A stretch of DNA of 9,541 nucleotides from an uncultured Tissierellia bacterium (GTDB lineage Bacteria > Bacillota > Clostridia > Tissierellales > Peptoniphilaceae). The translations under genes were made by a program, and so were the position numbers. The notes beneath the pieces are model-generated. The model saw only the letters and a program-made list of their open reading frames with translations, made no database searches and was not told where the DNA came from. How positions within the stretch are numbered: the first letter of the stretch is position 1; each line of letters opens with the position of its first letter. The stretch covers positions 1 through 9,541 of the forward strand of contig CAMYOR010000029.1 in the NCBI GenBank assembly GCA_947278105.1, in the 5' to 3' direction. Positions 1 to 6,812 of the stretch are shown here, in pieces.

Positions 1-1335
1 GCCCTCGGCATCCAGGAGGCCTGTGATATTTTTTCCTCTGCCCGGGAAAAAGCCTATAAGGCAGTTATGAAGCCCACTGAGGGAACCATTTTATCCGTGG
101 CAAGAAGTCTGGATGAATTTTCAAAAGAAAAAGATCTTCAAAAGCTCAGTCTTGAAGAATTTTTGAAACAAGCCGTTCTGGCGGCCAATGTTATGCTTCA
201 GAAAACTCCCGATATGCTGGAAGAGCTAAAGGAAGCGGGCGTTGTCGATGCGGGCGGCCAGGGGCTAGTTTATCTTCTGACCGGATTTACAGAAACCCTG
301 GTCGGGGAAGACCTTTCTGATTTATCCCGCCTTTCCAAGGCGGGTTCAACGACAACGACCCTCATTAGTCCCGGAGAAGAAAAGCTTTCTTTATATCAAT
401 CGTATAAATATTTTGTCAAAGTGAAAATGGTCAATACTGATCCTGCCTGGCTGAAGGAAAAAGCAGGGGACTTTGGACCGGTAAAAAGCATTCGGCGGGC
501 AAAGGGCGCCTATTATCTTGAGTCTTATGCCAACGAGCCGCAAAAGCTCCTGGGCTCATTAATGAAAAATGGAGAAGTTCTGGAAATGAATTTCATCCAA
601 GCCAAAGCGACAAAGATGGCCCATCTTGCGGAGGACCTGGAGAAAATAGCAAGCGAAAAACCCAGGGAGCCAAGGAAGAAAGCAGGCTTTGTTGCCGTTT
701 GCCTGGGAGAAGGCTTTAAAAAGATTTTTGAGCAGCTTATGGTCGATCAGATCGTAACCGGAGGTCAGACGATGAATCCCTCCACCCGTGATCTCTATGA
801 AGCCGCCTCAAAGGTCAATGCAGAGACCGTTTACATCCTTCCCAATAATAAAAATATTATTATGGCCGCAGAGCAGGTAGGGAGCCTTTCGGATTCCCGA
901 ATTGTCGTTATTCCCTCCAAGTCGATGCCCCAGGGGATCACCGCCCTCTTTAATTACAATGAAAGCGCTAGTCCTGAAGAAAATGAGGAGGCCATGACGG
1001 AAAGTCTTTCTCAGGTGATCTCTGGTCAGGTCACTTATGCCATCCGCTCTACAGAAGTGGGGGGATTAAAGATTCAAAAGGATGATCGGATCGGCTTAAT
1101 TAATGGTGAAATCAGGACCGCCGGGAAAAATGATGAAGAGATTGTCATGGAGCTTTTAAAAACCTGTGTTCGTCCGGATGATGCCTTAATCACCCTCTAT
1201 GCGGGTCAGGATGTTTCTGAAGCAAAGTTCAGAGGTCTGACCGATCAGGTGAGCCGAGAGTTTCGGGATAAAGATGTGGAAAGCGAAGTCGGGGGACAGC
1301 CCATTTATTCCTACATTTTTTCCATTGAAAAATGA
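1..1335 (+). CDS. fakA: FakA-like fatty acid kinase / DAK2 domain protein, C-terminal part (start outside window)
   Basis: The reading frame is open from base 1, so the ATG at 67 is internal; 444 residues are visible. FakA enzymes (about 550 residues, formerly YloV) use ATP to phosphorylate fatty acids held by a FakB partner, feeding exogenous fatty acids into phospholipid synthesis in the cytosol. The visible start, with AYKAVMKPTEGTIL, and the VVDAGGQG segment (bases 244-267) match the end of the DAK2 nucleotide-binding domain. The second half carries the FakA-type block GFVAVCLGEGFKKIF and GGQTMNPST (760-786), and it ends with the family-typical GGQPIYSYIFSIE. About 100 N-terminal residues with the first ATP-binding motif are missing to the left. 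recG follows after 86 bases with no convincing terminator, so co-transcription is likely. No FakB gene is visible here. The family call is firm. The fatty-acid substrate is inferred from the family. Confidence 0.92.
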   Translation, partial: ALGIQEACDIFSSAREKAYKAVMKPTEGTILSVARSLDEFSKEKDLQKLSLEEFLKQAVLAANVMLQKTPDMLEELKEAGVVDAGGQGLVYLLTGFTETLVGEDLSDLSRLSKAGSTTTTLISPGEEKLSLYQSYKYFVKVKMVNTDPAWLKEKAGDFGPVKSIRRAKGAYYLESYANEPQKLLGSLMKNGEVLEMNFIQAKATKMAHLAEDLEKIASEKPREPRKKAGFVAVCLGEGFKKIFEQLMVDQIVTGGQTMNPSTRDLYEAASKVNAETVYILPNNKNIIMAAEQVGSLSDSRIVVIPSKSMPQGITALFNYNESASPEENEEAMTESLSQVISGQVTYAIRSTEVGGLKIQKDDRIGLINGEIRTAGKNDEEIVMELLKTCVRPDDALITLYAGQDVSEAKFRGLTDQVSREFRDKDVESEVGGQPIYSYIFSIEK

Positions 1336-1421
1336 GTGGGCGAAAGAGCGGCTCTTTGAGTCTTTCCTTTCGGGCGTAGGAATCCTCCTTTGGACTTTAA
1401 AGAAGAAAGATATACGAATCC

Positions 1422-3470
1422 ATGAAGCTAACGGAAATAAAAGGAATAGGGCCCCAGAGGGCCCTTCTTTTTAAAAGAGCAGGCATCCAACAGATCGAAG
1501 ACCTTATATTTGACCTGCCCCTGCGCTATGAGGACCGGTCTCGGATCCTTTCCATCGAGTCTATCAAAGATCTGAATCAGGGAGAGCGGGTCACCCTTCA
1601 CGCCTGTCTTGAAAAACTCAGCCGGGTCCGGTTTTTGGGCAAAGGCCGATCCTTTCAGAGAGCTTTTTTTGCCGATTCCACCGGCAAGATCCAGGTATCC
1701 TTTTATAACCAGCCCTATCTTTCCTCCTCCCTTCATCCGGGAGAATCTTACTATCTCTATGGCCCCTGGGATCCGGAAAAAAATACCCTGATGAATCCGA
1801 AGATGGTCAGAGAAAAAGACCCGGAAAAAATGAAAAATTTTTTTGGGATCCAACCGGTCTATTCTCTAACCCAGGGACTCAGTCAGAATCTTCGGGTCAA
1901 AGCGGCAAGGGAAGCCCTCAAGCTGGTTGACCTGAACCAGTTTGAAATTCTAGATTCCAATCTTATCAATGACCCCAAAATGATGACCCTGGACCAAATT
2001 CTCCCCCAGCTTCATTTTCCCTCCTCGATGGGAAATCTCCGAGAAGCCAGCCTTCAGATGGACATTCGAAGGGCTCTTCTTGCGATCGTTCTTCGAAAAA
2101 GAATCCTGGAGGACCGGGAAAAAGAGAATGGGTTTTCGATTCAAAGGCTTCCCATGGATGATTTTTTAAATGGCCTTGCTTTTTCATTGACCCCAAGCCA
2201 AAATCAGGCTCTAGAAGAGATTATTTCAGACCTTGCTTCTCCCAGGCCCATGAATCGCCTTCTCCAGGGGGATGTGGGGAGCGGAAAAACGGTCATTGCC
2301 TTTGCGGCGGCTTATCTTGCCTTAAAGAACGGATATCAGGCCGCTTTCATGGCTCCCACAGAAGTTTTGGCAAGCCAGCACGCCAAAAAAGCCGAAGCCC
2401 TCTTTCATTCCCTGGGCTATCCGGTGACCCTATTAACTGGCTCATCAAGCCTTATAGATCAGAACCAGGCTATCTTAAAGGCAAAAGATCCCCGTCCCAG
2501 ACTTTTCATCGGCACCCACAGTCTTTTCCAGGATCGCATGGTCTTTTCCAACCTTGCCCTGGTCATCACCGATGAGCAGCACCGCTTTGGCGTCCGCCAG
2601 AGATCAAAGTTTCAGGAAAAAGCGAAGGTCCCCAACACCCTCGTTCTCTCAGCCACTCCCATCCCCCGAACCCTCCAGCTGGTTTCTTATGGCGACCTGG
2701 ACCTGACTCGTTTATGGGGAAGGCCCCCTGGAAGAAAGCCCATTGAGTCTTTTATTGTGGGCAGATCTTATGAAAAAAGAATTTTTGCCTTTATTGAAAA
2801 GCATAAGGAGATGGGGGAGAAGGCCTACTTTGTCTGTCCTTTGATCGAGAAAAATGAAGACTCCGATTACGGAGCCTATTCGGTGATGGAGCTGGCGAAA
2901 AGAGCTGAAAAATATTTCCAAGGAAGGCTGAATATCGGAATCTTAACGGGAAGGATAAAGGGATCGGCCAAAGAGAGGATTATGGACGATTTTGCCCATG
3001 GCCCCATTGACCTGATTATTTCTACCACAGTCATTGAAGTCGGTGTCGATGTTCCCCAGGCAACGATTATGGTGGTCGGAGGAGCCGAGCGCTTTGGTCT
3101 TTCCCAGCTCCACCAGCTTCGCGGCAGGGTCGGCAGAGGAGAAAGGGACTCCTACTGCATATTTATCCTTCATCAGCCCTCGAAAGAGGCGGAGGAAAGA
3201 TTAAAGTTTCTGGCAGGAACCGAAGATGGTTTTGAGATTGCTCAAAAGGACCTGGATCTTCGTGGGGGAGGGCGCAGGTTTGGTTCAAGCCAGCATGGTT
3301 TTGGCTTATGGGGAGATCAGGAAGAAAAGGAGAGGGTAAAAGAAGCAAATCGAGAAGCGGAAAAAATTCTAGAGCGTGTCTATCAAAACGACTTGACCAG
3401 GATCAGTGATCCTTTTAAAAGCTACGTCGATCATTTTATTGAAAGCAAGGGAGAAATTGTTTTAAACTAA
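1422..3470 (+). CDS. recG: ATP-dependent DNA helicase RecG
   Basis: RecG remodels stalled replication forks and branch-migrates Holliday junctions. At 682 residues it has the usual family length. The N-terminus has a helix-hairpin-helix-like IKGIGPQRALLFKRAGI, followed by the wedge/OB domain (about 55-150). The helicase core shows Walker A GDVGSGKT (283-290), the RecG-type Walker B variant DEQH (384-387), SATPIPRT (410-417), then the second RecA lobe with STTVIEVGVDVP and QLRGRVGRG. The C-terminal TRG region begins DLDLRGGGRRFGSSQHG (610-626). RecG usually has RGPGE followed by FLGTRQ or similar, so this copy is divergent there while keeping R614, G621 and Q624. The ATG is chosen because the family normally begins with a short leader before the IKGIG motif; its ribosome binding site is weak (AAGAAGAAAG, 1400-1409). 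It probably belongs to the fakA transcript. Identity is certain. Confidence 0.97.
   Translation: MKLTEIKGIGPQRALLFKRAGIQQIEDLIFDLPLRYEDRSRILSIESIKDLNQGERVTLHACLEKLSRVRFLGKGRSFQRAFFADSTGKIQVSFYNQPYLSSSLHPGESYYLYGPWDPEKNTLMNPKMVREKDPEKMKNFFGIQPVYSLTQGLSQNLRVKAAREALKLVDLNQFEILDSNLINDPKMMTLDQILPQLHFPSSMGNLREASLQMDIRRALLAIVLRKRILEDREKENGFSIQRLPMDDFLNGLAFSLTPSQNQALEEIISDLASPRPMNRLLQGDVGSGKTVIAFAAAYLALKNGYQAAFMAPTEVLASQHAKKAEALFHSLGYPVTLLTGSSSLIDQNQAILKAKDPRPRLFIGTHSLFQDRMVFSNLALVITDEQHRFGVRQRSKFQEKAKVPNTLVLSATPIPRTLQLVSYGDLDLTRLWGRPPGRKPIESFIVGRSYEKRIFAFIEKHKEMGEKAYFVCPLIEKNEDSDYGAYSVMELAKRAEKYFQGRLNIGILTGRIKGSAKERIMDDFAHGPIDLIISTTVIEVGVDVPQATIMVVGGAERFGLSQLHQLRGRVGRGERDSYCIFILHQPSKEAEERLKFLAGTEDGFEIAQKDLDLRGGGRRFGSSQHGFGLWGDQEEKERVKEANREAEKILERVYQNDLTRISDPFKSYVDHFIESKGEIVLN
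1448..1472 (+). terminator. Terminator-like hairpin inside the 5' end of recG (possible attenuator)
   Basis: AGGGCCC (1448-1454), loop CAGA, then GGGCCCT (1459-1465) form a perfect 7-bp GC-rich stem, followed by TCTTTTT. The form is that of a Rho-independent terminator, but it sits at codons 9-17 of recG. It could reduce readthrough from fakA into recG when recG is not being translated. It could equally be a by-product of the codons used for IGPQRALL. Only the structure is seen; the function is inferred. Confidence 0.3.
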
Positions 3471-3522
3471 ATTTGCTTGACGATATGAAAGATCGCTGAA
3501 TATTTTTCATGGAACAGAGATA

Positions 3523-3551
3523 TAGTGAAAGTATGAGTTATGCGCTATAAT
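3523..3551 (+). promoter_or_regulatory. Possible sigma-A promoter upstream of rsmD
   Basis: A perfect TATAAT occurs at 3546-3551, 35 bases before the rsmD start. At 17 bases upstream the -35 match is poor (TAGTGA, 3523-3528). The 116-base gap after recG is AT-rich and is the only sizeable gap in the recG-coaD block, which fits a start point for an rsmD-coaD transcript. A second, weaker pair, TTGACG (3477-3482) and TATTTT (3501-3506), is also present. Confidence 0.4.
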
Positions 3552-3586
3552 TTTTTTAATCTTTATGCAGAAGAATGGAGTGAAAA

Positions 3587-4144
3587 ATGCGGGTGATCGC
3601 TGGAGAAAAGAAGGGAATGGGCCTACAGGGGCCGGGAAAGTTTGAAAAAACACGCCCTACCCTGGATTCCATCAAAGAAAATGTCTTTAATATCTTTCAG
3701 CCGATTCCCGAGGGTGCGACCGTTCTGGATCTTTTTGCCGGGTCTGGGCAAATGGGCATTGAATTTCTTTCTCGAGGGGCCGACTTCGCTTATTTTTGTG
3801 AAAAAGCAAGACCCATGGTAAGGATCTTAGAAAAAAATCTCGAAAAAACCGGATACAGGGAAAGGTCCCTGATCCTCAAGGGAGATTTTAGAAAGTGTCT
3901 GGAGGAGATTGATCAGCCGATTACAGTCGCTTATTTAGATCCTCCCTATCATCAGGGCTTGGTGGATGAGGCAATGGATCTTTTCATTGAAAAAAGGGTC
4001 CTGGGTCCGGCCGCCTTTATTATTGCAGAAATTGATTCCGGGGAATCCCTGAAAGATCATCCTTCCTACCAGCGGATCTTTGATCGGACCTACCATAGCC
4101 AGCGGATTCTAATTTACAAGAAGAAGGAGGAAGGGGAACTGTGA
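3587..4144 (+). CDS. rsmD: 16S rRNA (guanine(966)-N(2))-methyltransferase RsmD
   Basis: RsmD uses S-adenosylmethionine to methylate G966 of 16S rRNA in the assembling small subunit. The 185-residue length is normal. It opens with the family-typical MRVIAGEKKG and RPTLDSIKENVFNIF, has the SAM-binding motif I LDLFAGSGQMG (47-57), and has the catalytic NPPY-class motif as DPPY (118-121), typical of RsmD. The ATG is preceded by GGAGTG (3577-3582) at a suitable distance. The stop codon overlaps the coaD start by 4 bases, so the two are almost certainly translationally coupled; rsmD-coaD is a widespread pairing. A possible promoter lies in the gap upstream. Methyltransferase family and rRNA target are well supported by the motifs; no anomaly is seen. 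Confidence 0.95.
   Translation: MRVIAGEKKGMGLQGPGKFEKTRPTLDSIKENVFNIFQPIPEGATVLDLFAGSGQMGIEFLSRGADFAYFCEKARPMVRILEKNLEKTGYRERSLILKGDFRKCLEEIDQPITVAYLDPPYHQGLVDEAMDLFIEKRVLGPAAFIIAEIDSGESLKDHPSYQRIFDRTYHSQRILIYKKKEEGEL
4124..4130 (+). promoter_or_regulatory. Ribosome binding site that supports the GTG start of coaD
   Basis: AAGGAGG lies inside the end of rsmD, 10 bases before the GTG at 4141. It supports the GTG start, which places the family-typical MRVIFAGSFDP at the N-terminus, and it indicates coupled translation through the GTGA overlap. Confidence 0.75.
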
Positions 4145-4653
4145 GAGTAATTTTTGCCGGATCCTTTGATCCGGTCACCCTGGGTCATTTGAATATCATT
4201 CATCGAGCATCCCGTCTTTTTGAGGAAGTGATTGTTGGAGTGCTCTGTAATTCCAGTAAGAAGGCGCTCTTTTCCAACGTGGAAAGAATTGAAATGCTCA
4301 ATGAACTGTTATATAATATTAAAAATGTGAAGGTTGAGCAGTTCGAAGGGCTTCTTGTAGATTATGTCAAAATCAAAAATGCAGATGCCGTCCTTCGCGG
4401 ACTGAGAACTCCGACCGATTTTGAATACGAACGGCAGCTGGCCCTTTTAAACCGTTCCCTGAATTCAGACCTCGAAACGATTTTTCTGGTAACGGATATC
4501 CGCTATTCTTACGTAAGCGCTTCCTATGCCCGCGAGGTGGCCAGCTACGGGGGAGATGTCTCGGGGCTGGTACCGCCGAATGTCGCCGAAAGGCTCCACA
4601 AAAAGTTTTTCCCTGATGAGGGAAGGAAAGCCTCATCAGAAAATAAAAAATGA
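4141..4653 (+). CDS. coaD: Pantetheine-phosphate adenylyltransferase (PPAT)
   Basis: CoaD transfers AMP from ATP to 4'-phosphopantetheine, giving dephospho-CoA in the penultimate step of coenzyme A synthesis. The 170-residue product has the nucleotidyltransferase signature GSFDPVTLGH (7-16) with the TxGH nucleotide-binding motif, the substrate-binding RGLR (86-89) followed by DFEYE, and the C-terminal YSYVSASYAREV (122-133) and GGDVSGLVP. Most family members read SSS where this one has SAS, a mild change. It starts with GTG, overlaps the rsmD stop by 4 bases and uses the AAGGAGG at 4124-4130. The last 12 or so residues (DEGRKASSENKK) form a charged tail slightly longer than usual. The downstream coiled-coil gene begins 36 bases later, so the three genes probably share a transcript. 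Confidence 0.97.
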   Translation: MRVIFAGSFDPVTLGHLNIIHRASRLFEEVIVGVLCNSSKKALFSNVERIEMLNELLYNIKNVKVEQFEGLLVDYVKIKNADAVLRGLRTPTDFEYERQLALLNRSLNSDLETIFLVTDIRYSYVSASYAREVASYGGDVSGLVPPNVAERLHKKFFPDEGRKASSENKK

Positions 4654-4689
4654 AAATTGAGTACAAAACCGCACTGAGGGGGGAAAACA

Positions 4690-5160
4690 ATGGATATACT
4701 ACAGCTGATTGAAGAGCTTGAAGATATACTTGACGATGCATCCAGCATTCCTTTTTCGAAAAAGGTTTCTGTCGATCCCGATGAAATTTTCGAGATTGTA
4801 AAAGAAATCCGTGCAAGCCTACCCGAAGAAATTCGTCAGGCTAAGTGGGTCAATGATGAGAAAGACCGCATTATTCAGGAAGCCAATGATAAAGGCGCAG
4901 AGATTACCCGGCAAGCTCAGATTCAGGCCCAGCAGCAAGATCAGGAAATGCAGAGACGGTTTAATGAAATGGTCAGTGAGCACGCCGTCACCCAAGCCGC
5001 CAACGAACAGGCGGAGCAGATTATTGGACGGGCGAACGACCAGGCCCGGCAGATCCGAGAGAGTCTTTTTGCCTATGTCGATGAGCTTTTGGCCAATACC
5101 CAGATTAACCTTCGGTCTGTTTTGGATGAGCTCGACCGCAACCGCCAGGAGCTTCACTAG
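4690..5160 (+). CDS. Conserved coiled-coil protein next to coaD (ATP synthase b-subunit-like; function unknown)
   Basis: This 156-residue protein has no signal peptide or membrane segment. Residues 1-45 form an acidic head with a motif DASSIPFSKKVSVDPDEIFE, and a stretch EEIRQAKWVNDEKDRII follows. From about 50 to 150 the sequence is rich in Q, E, A and R (QAQIQAQQQDQEMQRRFNEM) and should form a long helix or coiled coil. Clostridia commonly carry a similar short protein beside coaD, often labelled 'ATPase' because of resemblance to ATP synthase b or V-type E stalk subunits. No nucleotide-binding motif is visible, so that label should not be read as an activity. The start has a strong GAGGGGGG (4676-4683). 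A strong terminator follows the stop, making this the last gene of the recG/rsmD/coaD block. A scaffold or cell-envelope role is speculation. Confidence 0.85.
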   Translation: MDILQLIEELEDILDDASSIPFSKKVSVDPDEIFEIVKEIRASLPEEIRQAKWVNDEKDRIIQEANDKGAEITRQAQIQAQQQDQEMQRRFNEMVSEHAVTQAANEQAEQIIGRANDQARQIRESLFAYVDELLANTQINLRSVLDELDRNRQELH

Positions 5161-5175
5161 GTATTTTGATTCATA

Positions 5176-5205
5176 TTGAAATCAAGGATAGGCGGAGCCT
5201 ATCCT
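5176..5205 (+). promoter_or_regulatory. Weak promoter candidate for murE, overlapping the terminator
   Basis: TTGAAA (5176-5181) and TATCCT (5200-5205) are 18 bases apart, matching 5/6 and 4/6 of the consensus. The -10 box lies in the right arm of the terminator stem. Between the terminator and the murE ribosome binding site there are fewer than 20 bases, so murE must be served by such an overlapping promoter or by readthrough. Confidence 0.22.
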
Positions 5206-5216
5206 TCTTTTTTTTT
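5184..5216 (+). terminator. Rho-independent terminator after the coaD-linked block
   Basis: AAGGATAGGC (5184-5193) and GCCTATCCTT (5197-5206) pair perfectly over 10 bp with a 3-base loop, followed by C and nine T residues (5208-5216). It lies 24 bases after the stop of the coiled-coil gene and is the clearest terminator in the window. Confidence 0.93.
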
Positions 5217-5244
5217 CATCAATTGATTTTGTCAGGAGGAACCC

Positions 5245-6804
5245 ATGAAGATCTTTACCCTGAAAGATGCGCTTTTGCTGATGGGCCCTTATGTGTTGAA
5301 GGCTCCTCAGAGGAAGGAATTAGTTTTTTCAGGACTTTCCTATGATTCCCGAAAGGTGAAGAAAGGGGATCTTTTTCTTTGCAAAGGGAAGGCTTTTCGA
5401 AGGGAATATCTGGAGATGGCAAAGGAAAAGGGCGCCCTTGCATACCTTTCAGAAAAGGATTACGGGTTTTCTCTTCCCTTGATTCAAGTCTCTTCCATCC
5501 GGGATTGTCTGGCCCCTCTGGCATCTTTTTTCTATGACCATCCCGAAAGAGATTTGGATTTTATCGGCATCACGGGGACAAAGGGAAAGACCACCAGTGT
5601 TTATTACCTTTTTTCTATTTTCCAGGAAGAAGCCCTGCGAAAAGCAGGAAAAGACTTTCCTGAAGAGGGATATTTTACTGGGGCCTTGGGGGTTAATGCC
5701 CTTCTTTCTACCGTAAAAAATTATGATGGAAAAGAGGTCAATCCTTCCTCCTTGACTACCCCTGAGCCGCTCGAGCTTTTCTCCTTCCTCCGAAAGGCGA
5801 AGGATCAGGGGGCAAAGAGGGTCATTATGGAGGTTTCCTCCCAGGCCTTAAAGTACGAAAGAACAAAGGGCCTTCACTTTAAACACGGGGCCTTTTTGAA
5901 TATTTCTCGGGATCATATTTCTCCTGTTGAGCACAAAGACTTTGCCGATTATTTTTCTTCAAAATTAAAGATCTTTGAACAAACCGATAAGGCTTATGTA
6001 AACTTGGACTCTTCCTATTCAAAGGAAATCCTTGAAGCGGCAAAAAAGGCAAAGGAAATCCTCACTTTTTCTGTCAAGAAAAAAGCAGATTACCAGGCCG
6101 TTCGCCTGAAAGATTTGGAGGATGGGTTTCTAATTCAAATCCAGGAAAAAGATTCTCCTTCTTTTGAATTTAAAGTTCGCTCTTTGGGCCTTTTTAATGC
6201 AGAAAATGCCCTTCTTTCCTACGCCATTGCTCGGGAGGAAGGAATTTCCAGAGAAACGATTAAGCGGGCATTCGAACGGGTCCATGTCGATGGAAGAATG
6301 GAATTATACAGCAGCTTGGACGGATTGGTTCATATCATTGTCGACTATGCCCATAACCGATTAAGCTACGAAAAAGTGGCCGATGAAGCCCGCCGTCTTT
6401 ATCCCCAGGCGAAAACCCTTGCAGTTTCAGGGGCAGTGGGAGGGAAGGCGGAAAATCGGAGACAGGATCTGGGGGAAATCTGCGGAGCGAAGACGGACCT
6501 CCTCTATATTACTTCCGATGACCCGGGCAAGGAGGATCCCCTGAAAATTGCCCAGGAAATCGCAGAAGCGGTGAAATCAGCGGAAGGCTCCTATCACATT
6601 GAACTTGACCGGGAAAAGGCAATCTCCCTCGCCTTAAAAGAAGCGGAAAAAAGGGCCGGTCAAGGGAAAATGACGACCCTTCTTCTTCTGGGTAAGGGAA
6701 CCGATGCCTATATGCTTCTTCCCGAAGGCAGGGTTCCGATGAGAGCAGATACTGAAATTGCCAGTCAATGGATAAAAGCTTACGATCAAAGAAGCCAAAA
6801 ATAG
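5245..6804 (+). CDS. murE: UDP-N-acetylmuramyl-tripeptide synthetase (MurE), probably not mDAP-specific
   Basis: MurE adds the third residue of the peptidoglycan stem peptide to UDP-MurNAc-L-Ala-D-Glu, using ATP in the cytosol. The protein is 519 residues, slightly longer than typical. The N-terminal domain has SYDSRKVKKGDLFLC. The ATP-binding loop is GITGTKGKTT (108-117, K115 catalytic). LTTPEP, EVSSQAL, FLNISRDH and the probable carbamylated lysine K240 (YFSSK) form the central domain, and VDYAHNR (366-372) begins the C-terminal domain. The specificity loop reads DDPG (425-428) followed by KEDP, instead of the DNPR of mDAP enzymes, so lysine, ornithine or another diamino acid is more likely. 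The block around 395-410 (SGAVGGKAENRRQD) and GKGTDAY are also variant. The start has AGGAGGA (5235-5241). The gene follows a terminator and converges on tmcAL. Confidence 0.93.
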   Translation: MKIFTLKDALLLMGPYVLKAPQRKELVFSGLSYDSRKVKKGDLFLCKGKAFRREYLEMAKEKGALAYLSEKDYGFSLPLIQVSSIRDCLAPLASFFYDHPERDLDFIGITGTKGKTTSVYYLFSIFQEEALRKAGKDFPEEGYFTGALGVNALLSTVKNYDGKEVNPSSLTTPEPLELFSFLRKAKDQGAKRVIMEVSSQALKYERTKGLHFKHGAFLNISRDHISPVEHKDFADYFSSKLKIFEQTDKAYVNLDSSYSKEILEAAKKAKEILTFSVKKKADYQAVRLKDLEDGFLIQIQEKDSPSFEFKVRSLGLFNAENALLSYAIAREEGISRETIKRAFERVHVDGRMELYSSLDGLVHIIVDYAHNRLSYEKVADEARRLYPQAKTLAVSGAVGGKAENRRQDLGEICGAKTDLLYITSDDPGKEDPLKIAQEIAEAVKSAEGSYHIELDREKAISLALKEAEKRAGQGKMTTLLLLGKGTDAYMLLPEGRVPMRADTEIASQWIKAYDQRSQK

Positions 6805-6812
6805 ACTTAAAT

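Noticed and set aside
1341..1375. CGAAAG/CTTTCG and AAAGAG/CTCTTT inverted repeats after fakA as a terminator.
   Set aside because: The stems are short with low GC content and no T-tract follows; recG is close and likely co-transcribed.
1428..1853. Minus-strand 141-codon open frame opposite the start of recG.
   Set aside because: It is a shadow of recG, with low-complexity F/K/G composition and no start signal or family resemblance.
4373..4816. Minus-strand 147-codon open frame across coaD and the coiled-coil gene.
   Set aside because: It lies antisense to two supported genes and has no ribosome binding site or recognisable domain.
4819..5157. Minus-strand 112-codon open frame with hydrophobic runs opposite the coiled-coil gene.
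   Set aside because: The hydrophobic residues arise as the antisense of Q/E/R-rich codons; the plus-strand gene has the ribosome binding site and family resemblance.
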